64,000 nt of DNA, taken from Lethocerus indicus (Eukaryota; Arthropoda; Insecta; Hemiptera; Belostomatidae). The DNA is taken from contig JACDQD010000002.1 of NCBI GenBank assembly GCA_019843655.1, forward strand, positions 10,095,393 through 10,159,392, in the 5' to 3' direction. Each line of letters opens with the position of its first letter. The first letter of the stretch is position 1. Made by a program: the position numbers and the translations under genes. Below are positions 1 through 11,600 of the stretch, in pieces. The notes beneath the pieces are model-generated. The model was not told the origin of the DNA, ran no database searches, and saw only the letters and a program-made list of their open reading frames with translations.

Positions 1-401
1 ATTTTTCTTCCTATTTTAATCTGTAGGACTAATTGAATGTATCTGTTGAAATCAGAGGGAGTGAGTTCATACCTATTTGATACTAGTCCTCCTGTTCATA
101 TTATTAACCGGGAAGTCACATCGCTTGGATTTTTGATGCTCCCTCTTTTCCATTTATTTTTAGGCTCAATTAACCACGTAGTTGGGGAGTAAAGTTATTA
201 TTCCTCCATATAATAATGGAAAAATTACAAATGAGTTATAAAATAATTAATCACCAAAAATTAACGAATACAAATGAATATTACAGAAGACCATTACGTG
301 AACATTAATAGAGGATGCTGAATCCATAATAAGGGGAATATGAAGATCTTAGTTTTCGTGAAAATTATAGACTTTCAGCATCGAGATAGATAAATATTTG
401 A

Positions 402-747
402 TTTCGTGTTTTTCTGTCTCCTCTCGCTGGTTTGGTCTTTTGCTAGACCAGTTTCGGCTGCTCGCCATCTTCAGTAGTGTTGTTTTAGCACTTTGGATGT
501 TTTTTGAGCATCCTCACTGCACTGCCAAAGTCATTTGTACTGTGGTGGTTGTCTGTCGCGTGTATATATGTGTCTTGTTATTGTGTTTTTGGGGGATGAA
601 AGTGCCAAAGTGATTAACACCGCTACTGAAAATGGCGAGCAACCGAAACCGGTCTAATAAAAGACCAATCCAGCGATAGGAGACAGAAACATACGAAATC
701 TACGGTATTCCAACCCCTCGCATACCACAAAACAAATATTCTGAACT
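402..747 (-). mobile_element. SINE-like repeat copy with internal fold-back, flanked by 12-bp direct repeats
   Basis: The left part (about 402-530) is the reverse complement of a sequence that recurs in direct orientation at about 595-702 and again near 4640-4750 and 51205-51340. Its shared core reads GAAGATGGCGAGTGGCCGAA with small changes, followed by an ACCGGTCTAGCAAAAGACC-like stretch and ending in CGAAATCT. The copy therefore has two arms in inverted orientation separated by about 65 bp and could fold into a long hairpin. The 12-mer ATAAATATTTGA occurs at 390-401, immediately against the left end, and again at 748-759, which looks like a target-site duplication of the length LINE machinery makes. 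I see no long coding frame; a 71-codon frame here is a by-product of the repeat. The class is inferred from the duplications; a DNA-type foldback element is the alternative. Confidence 0.6.
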
Positions 748-759
748 ATAAATATTTGA

Positions 760-3722
760 CATTTTGGCTTAGATTAGGTTGAATAGTTTCGAGATGTTAT
801 TCATCAATAAAAACAGTTAGAAATGTTCTGCACTTCATTAGGTGCTTCAATGACTCGGGCTCTTTAGTTGATTATTTCCGCTTTCCTTTTAACTAGCGTT
901 GAAATACTGTTTGGCTGTTTGGACATCAATTTTGAAGTTGAACAAAATCTTCATGGGGGATCCGGCGCCTGAAATGCATTAAGTGCGACAAGATTGAATT
1001 ATGCGAGCGGTTCAAGTAAATGCCCGCGGATTCCAATTACCTAAATGCCCAGAGCTCGAGAGGGCTCGAGAGCTTGAGAGGGCTAGAGACGCCTAGAACA
1101 TCTCTGAGACCCCCAATCAGTCAATAAAGTAGTTTCTAATGCGCAGAAACTAAACAGCACTTCGGCTGTGAGCGTAAAGTTGTTTCGTTTGTTGGCATGA
1201 ATAAGGAGGAACAAAGGGTCCATTTATACTAATCTCATAAGTTTCCAAACATGAAAATTATGAATGAAGAATATCACAAGTGAAAGAAACATTTGTAAGC
1301 CTCCTTGGGCCTATGATACATGTTCCGTTTGCCTTCGTCATAAATAATTCAATCCCTTATTAATTCAGTGCGGTATCTACGCAGGGTCACTTGTTCTGTC
1401 ACAACAAACGCTACATTGACCTTACTCTACTTTCAATGTCAATTAATAAAACTAAATCACAAACTAACTAAAAATAATAAAATACAAGATTAGACAATTT
1501 CTGACGATAGCTAACAAGATAATCATCTCTTCGAAGATGTCATGTCTTCGTAAATTACCGACTTAATAACTCGATTTTATAATGAGACTGAAAAAGTTCT
1601 GTGAAAGAGTGATGTAGTAAACAAAAATCGAACACTAATTGCTACACTTACTTTCAAAAACCGGATGTAGATTTCCAGGTCATTAAAAAAAACGAAAATA
1701 TGTTTTTAGTATATTATAACTCATGTTATAATAGCAATGTTGATCGAGTGTGATGTTGCATAATTAGGAAGAACAGTTAGGAAGCACCGATGTACACGTG
1801 GCGTGGATCGCATTAATTGCCGATGTCGGGCCTAATCCCTTTACCTATCTATATCGGCGTCTGCCGGTTAATAATGGCGTTCATAACTATTCAATCGGTA
1901 CGAATATGACCATTATTTGGTGGTTATAATTGCGGCCAAAATTATTGTCAGTGTCGCTACAAGTGTGCTTATTTTCACTGCGGACAATGGCGCTCGCCTC
2001 CCCCAGTCTAATCTACTAAGCGCCTAGCCATTATGGATCTCCCATCTATGTTTTAATATCTGCGGACATTTCCGTTCACGTCGTTCATATTCCGGTCAAA
2101 AACCTTTTCAAAGCTTTTCCTCTTTGACCGATCGTTACATTGATTAAAAAAACGGAAAACTTACTCAACCGCGGGTAATCCTAGTGTTCTCGATTTCGTC
2201 ACGATTCCTGTCCAACGTAGGGCCAGAACACGTGTGTCACGTAGGATTGTTTGTCTTAAAAGCGCATCACAAAAGTAGCTATCAATCTTGGAAACTAATA
2301 TTTCGAAATCCTCTGTGCATCTAGTTATTCAGTAAGCCATAAAAGAGGTGTAAATTTGGCTAGACGAAGAAACCTCAGAGAATAATATGTTTGATGTGTA
2401 AAAGGTTAGGGGATAGGGGATGTTCCTTTAGGTTTAAAACATCCCCAGAAGGCTAAGATTTATATAACTTTAGATGTCCAAATTATACAAGACAATATTA
2501 ATTGATACCATTAATTCTGTCAAACAAATCGAGTTCGGTACGGATTTACAAACGTCATAATTTATTTATATTATATATTAATGGATGCAACTCTTCTGAG
2601 ATGTATATAATTTGAGATTTAAATGGTATAAAAATGTCACAACGTAAGATCATTTAAGAACAGAAAATACAAATCATTGTTTATCCTTTGAATTATTAGC
2701 TTCCCTACAATGTTGGTAATGACAATTTGTAACACTGAGATAGACGCTGATTGAGATAGCTACATTACTCAACAATAAGTAGGAAAAACGACTATGTTAT
2801 CCTATTCCCAATTAATTATAACTTCTGATATAAGAAAATGTCGATACATTAATAACGTGGATAACGTTTAGTTGATGCCGCAAACAATACATCGATATTC
2901 AACGAGTAATATTCAATATAATACACAGCATTGCAATCCAATAGGAATTTCAAACGATCAGAACGAGACGGAAAGGGGAGCGGTCATATTTTAACATTCA
3001 GCGGAAGATCCCCGATACGTCTGATTGATTCCCTGTTTATTCTTATGTGGACGGCAGTGAGCTCTCCAGAATCCTATATCATTACATATTGAGCCGTCCC
3101 ACTTTCCTCTCCCTCTTCTTCCATCATATGGGCCGCAAACGACGCCGCATTTATTTAAATCAACTTATAGCCGAGAATGTTTCATTTTGGTATAAAATTA
3201 TTAATACATAATCTTTTTAAAGATCCAAATAAATTCCACCCATATAAATCAACCTTATTGGCCTTATCATAATATTGCTGTTTGTTAATTTATTAAGTTT
3301 TTAAATTAGCAACTTAAGCCAATAGGGATAAAAAATGTGACATGGATGAACCTAAATAACGGTTACAAATGTTAAGCAGTTCGATGTACTCTACTGTATC
3401 GAAGGACAAAATACCAGGGCAGCTGGCAAGTTAAAGCCCAATAAAATGTAACAACAATGACATTGTCCCTAAAGGTATTTATATACAGTCCCCTTCTTTA
3501 TTAATGAGATAAAATGAGGTTGTAAAGACAACTGAAAGACAGTAAAGCCAGTTTATTTTTTCTATGGTGCAAACGAGGTTCAGTTGGAGTACAGTCGATT
3601 AAATCAGGAGCTGGAGGTTTACCTGAGGTATTTGAAGCCTTCATGAACAATGGCTTAAGCTGAACAAATATTTTGATACGATAGCAGGGAGAGAATACCA
3701 GATGACTCGAGATCAACTATGC

Positions 3723-3725
<3 letters not shown>
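760..3725 (+). other. Intergenic stretch without a supported gene
   Basis: AT-rich sequence whose open frames are all short and resemble no family I know. Apart from the small tandem repeat at 1051-1089, I see no RNA gene, transposon end or promoter that I could defend. Confidence 0.5.
1051..1089. repeat. Short tandem repeat, about 10-bp unit (GAG-rich)
   Basis: Four imperfect units related to AGAGCTCGAG follow one another (AGAGCTCGAG, AGGGCTCGAG, AGCTTGAGAG, GGCTAGAGAC). The tract is too short to be a satellite and no function is evident. Confidence 0.55.

Positions 3726-3780
<55 letters not shown>
3726..3780. repeat. (TA)n microsatellite
   Basis: An uninterrupted TA dinucleotide run of 55 bp. 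It is self-complementary and likely to vary in length between individuals. Confidence 0.97.
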
Positions 3781-3783
<3 letters not shown>

Positions 3784-4581
3784 GTAACAGATAAGGCAAA
3801 AGGATGTAAAATAGAGAAATCTCATAACCGGGTGAATAATTAACTAGAAGTGTAAACCAACATTAAAATGAAAATTACACCCCACCATTATATTAATAGG
3901 GTCAGTTCCCAGACGAAGTTGAATGCTCATTTGGCAGAGTCAAGATTTACCTGTACCTTTTGCGGCCGGAGAGATCAAACCTTCCCCGTACACAGGAAGG
4001 AAAATATTTAATAAACGTCTACTTTTCATCGAGAAAAAATGATTCCACTGAGACTGTTTCAAGAGATATAGTAGGAATGTTATTTTATTAGCTTTTTGGA
4101 AATTTATTTTGAAATCATTTCTGTCTCCCTCATATTTTATTTTTAACTTTATTAAAATTGAATGGGGTAATTTCAATTCATAAATCCCTGCGTAGTGTTG
4201 TCCGATATCCAATAATGAGTGTGAAAATCAATTCAAGATCAATCCGATTCCTCTCTAAACTCCATCACTAGTTGGCTATAAAAAAACTGTCGGTCATACT
4301 TTTCAGGTCCCCTGATTGACCTTTTTTTATTTTACACCTCAATTAATTAACAAACCATGATATATAATTATTTGCAGTAACAGGTAAATTTATTCAGGTA
4401 ATTATTTTAATGAGGTATAATTAATATTATCGTGTTAATGACAATAATTATTCTAACATAACATTCTAACATAATTTATCCTAGTTGCGTTAACTGAAGT
4501 TAAAGAATGAATCAGTTAAAATAATTGACAGTGTCCAAATCATCATTTAATTGTTTGAGAAAATCGTAGAGGTGTATAAAT

Positions 4582-4749
4582 GAACCAGACAGCCCCCAAA
4601 GTAAAAGTGAAGTGTGTTACAGAGCAAACAGGATGCCCAAAAGCACCCAACATGCCAAAGTGAATGACACTGCTACTGAAGATGGAGAGCAGCCGAAACT
4701 CCAAAAAAACACCAAACTAGCGAGAGGAGGCAGAAGAAAACGAAATCTA
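4582..4749 (+). mobile_element. SINE-like repeat copy flanked by a 12-bp target-site duplication
   Basis: The 12-mer AGGTGTATAAAT occurs at 4570-4581 and again at 4750-4761, bracketing 168 bp. The bracketed sequence is a copy of the dispersed family also seen at 402-747 and about 51205-51405: it carries CCCAAAGTAAAAGTG near its left end, an ACAGGATGCCC block, TGCTACTGAAGATGG in the middle, and ends CGAAATCT directly against the duplication. The duplication length points to retrotransposition primed by a LINE. No A or B box of RNA polymerase III could be placed with confidence, so whether it is tRNA-derived is open. A 71-codon frame across it (4612-4827) runs through the right boundary and is not considered a gene. 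Confidence 0.65.
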
Positions 4750-4761
4750 AGGTGTATAAAT

Positions 4762-7700
4762 ATCTTGGGGTATTTCATGTTTCATCATAGAGTCCTGCGA
4801 GTAACCGAATCCTTCCCTCAGGACTAAATTATTGTGCCTCGTTCTTGGTAATCTATTTGCCTAATTCTGTTGACCGTATTGGATGCGTCATTGAACCCGC
4901 AATAAGCTCGCGTAAACCTGTAATTGAATCCGCCTCTAAAATCTGTATCGATTCGCCGACCCGCCCACTTCGGGTCGAACGTTCCCGGCACCGAGGGCCT
5001 CTGACGGAATAATCACAGGCCCCAGTGGGCGTAGATACGAAACCGATTTGTTCCCCTTTGTTATTTAGTAAGGGACTTACTCGCAAAAACTTACTTTATC
5101 GCTGTTTGGGAACAGATCCATCGGTTGTACACAATCGTTATTAAGTTTACAATATGCATACATCATTAACTGTAAAGGTCCCTGGGTCCAGAATTGCAGC
5201 GCAAATGGGAAATGATGAATTGACAAAAAATAAAACAAGTTGTTAAAAAAAACTGCGCTTGAAAAGTTTTTTAAAAAACGGGAGTGAACGGGCGCCTGAG
5301 GTTCAGTATTTGGATTTTAATCAAATCCGAGTGACCGATCGGAGAAATTCGACACGTTAAGGTATTGTGCCGCAGAGACATTAGCTAATTAAACGGTCAT
5401 ATCAATCATTGTTGGCCGCCGGCCGCACCACTTTGCCAGCCCTCTGCCGCGCTAAACGCAAACAGATTACGGCCGCCGCTCACCCCAACCCTTTGATTAT
5501 CTCGTCGCCATCATCGAACAATAATTGCCGGCTAAGACCGCGATTGATTGCCCTATCGCATAGCCGCCCCTTCAATCCTACATTTGACTGACAAATAAAT
5601 ATAGACGGCCAACAGGTCACCGGATATCCCGCTTCCTCTTACCTCCACTAATGGCTCATCCAAATTCATACATAAGTCGAATAACAATTCTGGAATAACT
5701 GGGCATATCATCGATTATATTTTTTATATAAGACAATGTGACACCTTTTATGTTAATTTACAAGTAAAAAAATAACGGTACGACAGCAGTAATACTAGTT
5801 TCGATTTCCGTAGTTGTAATTTTAAGCTATAAATTGTTTTAAAATTTAATCAATGATGCGAATTATTACCGTAAGAAATCTATGTACAAAGCTACTATTG
5901 ACTATTTAGTTATATATGTCTGGTTCATGGCGGGGTTCGACGTGCATTCCTCTGCCCATCTCTGTAAATCAGCAAGGGATTTTTTTCTCAGCGAACAACT
6001 ATCTTCCGGCAAGTAGATTTCCTTTCGCAATCAAGGACAAGGATGAACCCACGATGAAGAAGATAAAAATGGGTTCAGACGTTCATTTGTAAGAAACAGT
6101 CGCCAGATAGTATTTTGAATAATACGTTCAATCCTGCCAACGAGACCGGTATCAGGATGATATATGTATCATATATATATATATATTTATTCGTATTAAT
6201 TTGTATTTAAATTTGAAATATAAACCCCGCCAATAACAGAGGTAAACAAAAGAACTTGATAATTCTATTTGTAAGTACATTTGAATTGTATACTTAAAAC
6301 TGCAGAGTGAAAAGGCGGAAATATTTTGTGTTTTTAGAAATAAACGGTGTTGTATTCAAGTCCAGTTCATTAAAACAGTAATGAAAGGGACTTCTGAGGC
6401 AACTCTATTCCAGTGGATTAAACTGAACTGTCAACAGTCCAGAAACAAGACTAATTTCTGACTTTTATACGAGATATCTAATTCTTAAAACAACGTCTCA
6501 AGATTAATTATTCTATCCAATTAAACGTAAATTAAAAAGTCCTCTTTAGGACTAGTAAAATCTATTATTCTCTCGGCCAAATATATTCGAATGTTTTATA
6601 TTTGTAAAATCAAAAATACTCACGCAATCTTACAAAACATTTTTTTCAGCCATAATTGTGGCAGGTCAACGACATACAATAATGTAAGGAACATGAATAG
6701 ACTACATAAAATAGTGCGAAATGAAAATGTTTCATATATTTACGAGATTATATTCAATATATGCAAGAATTGATAATACATGTTTACTTGTAATATTAAA
6801 AAATGTATTATTAACTACATTGTATTATTACATAAGTCAGCGAATATTCGTTCACCTAACACGACAAATTGATTCTATAATGATATCACATAAATTATGC
6901 GTTTTCCAGAAGGATCTATATAATTAGGATATATAGATATTCTATTGTTCAGTAGATATTGAATAAAGGGTGAGCTTAAATCCAAACGCAGAAATCTGCT
7001 TCCTTGAACTGGATCAACCATCTGTACCCTTACGCGATCGTATTTTTCGGACCTCACGTTCCTTCTTTTAAAAGTACGCTCTTGTCCTTTCAATGGACAG
7101 AAAACCACGAGATTTTCTGCTCGCTTCTCATCTGAATTGTTCACTTTAAAATACTCCCGAGATGAAACCAGCCCGAACACAGCGACTGCCTTGGAATACA
7201 AGGAAATTTTTGGGCCTGGGCGGTTCAAAAACCATTGGTTTTCAAGTATCCAAAAGACTAAAACGAAAAAACCCATATTTTTTTGACTTTTCGACTCATC
7301 CCAAAATAAACAGAACAACGTTACATTGATAGAGAGTCGATAAGCTATGCTACACTGGATATAAAATACGAGAATATCAATTCAATATCGACATTGACTG
7401 AGGTGGAAGAATAAACATCATTTGTAGAATTACATTTCATCCCTCCTTCAATTTGTTTCATTTTTCTTCGCTATGAAAGTGAATTTTGCAGTAAATGTAT
7501 CCTACTATAGCAATGGTACCAGTGTAGAATTTCTATATTCATCGTGAACAATAAAAATAAAGGGACATGGGAATTACAAATTTTTGTTTATTGATTTGTT
7601 TTTGACATTTGTTGTGAAAAGAACCTGACAGAGGTTGAACTAAACGATTCACAAACAGTCCATGACGATAAATTACGAAGTAAATACAATATTTATTAAA

Positions 7701-8269
7701 AAATTATTTCGTTCTGAAGAGAAATTATAAATAGAGAGCTGTTAACGATATTAGTTACACATGGGCCACACAAGTTTCATAAAAGAAGAGTCACCGAAAA
7801 AAATTCGTGATGTGACCTCATTCGGTTCTGGGTGTATTAAATTTTATATAATCAATAATTTCATTCTTTCTAAACTTGTACACAGAAAATACTAATAACT
7901 TAAATCGAAATATTTTTTCTTAATTCCAGAAAAGGGAAGGATCTTCTGGGATTTAGACCAAAACTAAGTGAGATTGCCGACAGAAGAGAGAAGTGCAGTG
8001 AGTAGTTCAGTAGCTTGTAGCTACGAAAGAAGTTAATTGAGTTCAGAACTATTCATAGGCACTGTATCTGGACGACTTTGATCAGAATTGGACCTGAATA
8101 TTTACTTTTAATTTGGCAGAAATAACTTTCGTTAGAATTTTTGTTAGAAGGACAAATTCGTCCTTCCCCTAATTCCACTTCGGCACATCTTATAGCGGTC
8201 TTGTCAGGTCGTATTTATTAGTGCGGGCCGCAACTTTTTTTACCTTTCCCTGAACATTTACAGTTTTTC
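4762..8269 (+). other. Intergenic stretch upstream of the candidate promoter
   Basis: No supported gene. A moderately GC-rich patch lies at about 4920-5060 and another at about 5400-5580. A minus-strand frame of 147 codons (6875-7318) has no recognisable domain, and frames of that size are expected by chance in 64 kb. A short AT run lies at 6171-6186. Confidence 0.45.
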
Positions 8270-8493
8270 TGTGCACCAAATTCCGTTTCTCCGTATTTCA
8301 ACGAAACGAATTGCCCCCTGTGTCGAGGGCAAGTCCCCCTCTAGGGCCTACGGTAGTGGGGTTACCGGGGGGCTAGAGGGATCGGTAAAAATTATAGTCC
8401 TCCCGGAGGGAGGGGGCGAGAAAGAAGACAACAGGTGGAGGCGGGGGTTGGCCCTAATGCGACTGCGCGCCGTCATCCCCCGCACCGGAGAGG

Positions 8494-8523
8494 TATATAT
8501 ATAGGGGGCTGGCCGGTGATTCA
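8494..8523 (+). promoter_or_regulatory. Candidate core promoter with TATA box and initiator
   Basis: A TATATATATA box at 8494-8503 sits in a GC-rich block (about 8270-8640) that stands out from AT-rich surroundings. A TCA initiator-like trinucleotide lies at 8521-8523, so an A+1 at 8523 is 29 bp from the first T of the box, the usual spacing for metazoan TATA promoters. An E-box-like CAGGTG at about 8431-8436 and CCTCCCGGAGGGAGG-like purine/pyrimidine tracts lie just upstream. Because the first coding exon of sNPF begins only two bases before its ATG, a remote non-coding exon is required, and this is the best candidate seen on this strand. The assignment to sNPF is inference. Confidence 0.5.
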
Positions 8524-8630
8524 CCCTCGCTGTTCACCAGACCCCGGCCCGTCCACACCTCCCACTAGCACTCAGACGACCAGAGAGACGCTCTTCAGAT
8601 CGTCCCGAACCGTTCTGCACCAGACATCAG
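8523..8630 (+). other. Candidate non-coding first exon (5' UTR) of the sNPF gene
   Basis: A 108-bp GC-rich stretch runs from the inferred transcription start to CAGACATCAG|GTAAAA, a good splice donor at 8630/8631. It contains no ATG. Spliced to the acceptor at 53853/53854 it would give a leader of about 110 bases before the sNPF start codon. The link to sNPF rests on strand, position and the need for an upstream exon. An unrelated + strand gene with a following exon not recognised here is the alternative. Confidence 0.42.
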
Positions 8631-11600
8631 GTAAAACACAGGCAATAAGAAACAGACAGGAGACAGCGACTCGGTTTCGCACTCTTATTTAGAAAATTAA
8701 AAGCTTTCACGGCAGATATGTTTCTATAAGCAAAAATTATCCAGTTAGGCAATTGCGGGAATGTATTTTTCGTTGCATTGAATAATTCGCGAACAAATTA
8801 AAATTGTAATGCTACACTGCCAAATTATTCGATTGCGAGTTTGGGTTAAAGGTAACTAGTTATAACTTACAAACATATTTTCTGAACAAATGTATTCCGT
8901 GCATTGTTGTAAATGGGCTTGTACAGTTTTCTTGACCCATAACCATTTTTAACCATCAGGGAAGACGAAATATAAAATGAAACATTTTGGACTGTAAAAG
9001 TTTAATATCGGGATTTGAACTCGATTAAATTTTTATATACCTTTTGGAATTTTATTTTATCGCCTTTATTATGCACTACGCAATACTTAATACACCGATT
9101 ATATTTTCGAGTACATCTCAACAGTCTATCGAAACAAATATCATTTATTCTTGAGAGTATACTGGAGTTTATGGGGCGATTGAATCGTATTTCCGTAGTT
9201 ATAGGTGATTGTAGTCCGATATAGCTTGATACTTGAAGCGGCCCACCCATAACCTGTGAACCCAGACCACATTTTCCTTTAATTACAAATATAAACCAAA
9301 TAAAATGTGCTTGTAAATTTGCAATTCTGTAATTCTGCTGCATTTATAAGGTACCTGGTATGAACTGCTTCATCATCAATGTTCTAAGACCCTTTGAAGG
9401 TTGAAATCTGTAAAATTTATTATAAGATTTATATGAAAGAGTTCAGGTAGAAATATTTACTAACCAACACATTTCATTCTTACTTTAGATTCAAAAGCCA
9501 TCTAAGCGTTTCGATTTCACCAGAAATGCGTGTGGTTTGTACAGTGCTGCTTACTCCATCGTTATATTTGTATTCCCTGATCTGTATCTGATACTTGTGC
9601 CATTATGGGATGCATTAGCATATCTAAAGGCACACTGAAATTTGAATAAGCAATACTTAATGAAGAATAATAATGTCCTCCACCTCTCCAACATCCACCA
9701 CTTTATTGGACCTTATTGAAGGAAGGCAAGCCAATTTCATTGGCCCGCTAGTTAATTCAGGTTCCAGATATTTCAGTAAAAACTTATTTACTATAATTTC
9801 TTTATTTGTAATTTTGAAAAAAAATTATCCTAAGTAAACGATATACTACTACCCGAAAACAGGAATTTTCACCACTACATTGAGATATCTATTCTTCAAT
9901 ATTAAAATGAAATTAGGGGTAAGAAGTGACTGATTTCTCATTCTATGTAACTCTGCAGTCGATAGAGGTCCAACATGCATTAATGTTAGTGAGATGGTTA
10001 GTTATGGTTAGGGATGGTTAGTGAGATGCGATATGTTGAAAGCTAATTAGTTGAAAGTTCAATTCGCTCGTGAAATTCTCTTGAGTTAAAATTTCAAGTT
10101 ATTTTATTTCAAGAAATAAGCTTACTGTATGGATCCATATGGACTCAAAGTTGTACTGATCGGAGTTATACTCCTTTTCACAATATAAATTTATAGATGA
10201 GTATAAATTTATTTTTAATTAAAATAACCACTTTTGGATTATGTCGTTTTATTGTGGTTCTATTTTTGTAGTACATTGGATCACAAAATTATATTTTATA
10301 CAATTTATCCATCTGATATTTTTCAATAATTCTGTCTATTTCACAAAAAGACTAATTGATTACGATTTCTCAATAATTTGTATAACTCCATTCAATTGGA
10401 ATCAAGTTTACTTGAGAAATTCGATAATTAGGGTATTCTTGAAATGCCGGTAATTGTAATACATGGAGACATAATTGTAAATAAAGTAAGGGCAGCGGCA
10501 GCGACATGATTTGACTCAATAGGATTATTAAAGTAATATCTTAAACACTGTATAATATACACATTATTGAAATGAAGTATTGCAAATTGTACATTAAAAG
10601 AAAAGCATACATCAGTACGCGAAAGGTAACGGATTATTAGAATAATTGCTAGACACATGCAGTCATGAAAAAATTAAAAGTATTTTCACCTTGCTTCTCG
10701 GTATTGATTCTGCTTTCGCTTTTTGTTAAAAATTGATGGTAAAATAAAAACAAAAGGGAACATGAAATGAGTAGACAATTTTGAAAAAGAAATGCTCTCT
10801 GAATAATTCGTATACACTATTTCTTCTTCATTAAACTGGAATCACTGTTCACTGAAGTATAGAATAAATCGTCAATTGCAAAGTTATGCAATCATGTATG
10901 GTCTGAACTGTGAGCGCAGTGGGTGGAATTCTGATGCCATCGCAAAAATACTTTCGCCATCGATAAGAGTTTCGCTGTAATGATAAATTCTTTATGGCCG
11001 TAATTTAATTTTTCTGTTTCACGTAGGAAATATAACGTTTGTTATTAATTAGTAATTTTAAGTAGAGATATGATATTAAGGTAAGGTTCACAATACGACC
11101 AATAGCGATGTAATATAATTCAAGATGAATATAAAAGTAATATCTACTCCACATTACATCGTTATGCCGTTTTATTAAAATGACTTATTGTACATTGCCC
11201 ATAAAAATACAAGCGCACAAAAAGCATCCGCGGAGAGGTAGTCGTATATAATAATAATGTATATAATACAATATGTAATTTATATAATATAATAACGTAT
11301 ATAATAATAATGCGGGAGTCACTCGTTGGTTATAATTCGAACGTAAAATTAACAAAACAAAAAAGTTATTACAGCAGTGTGATTTACTCTCCCGGGAGGT
11401 AAACCTCAACTGCTGAAACCGGTAACATTGGCAAGAATGGTTCATGGTTCGTTTTACAACCGAAAAATGGTTTGATGATTCCAAATTATGATAACGCAGT
11501 CCTGTATAATCTTAAAATTCTATTTAAATCGCTCCATCCAGGCAACAAACAGTTCTGACATACGAATGTGCAAATTAATCATACCCAGGATAGTAGAAAT

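Noticed and set aside
5930..5945. GGTTCGA-like word considered as a tRNA B box
   Set aside because: No acceptor stem, D arm or anticodon arm could be folded around it.
6875..7318. 147-codon frame on the - strand, the longest in the window
   Set aside because: No signal, domain or compositional bias that suggests coding; one frame of this size is expected by chance in 64 kb on six frames.
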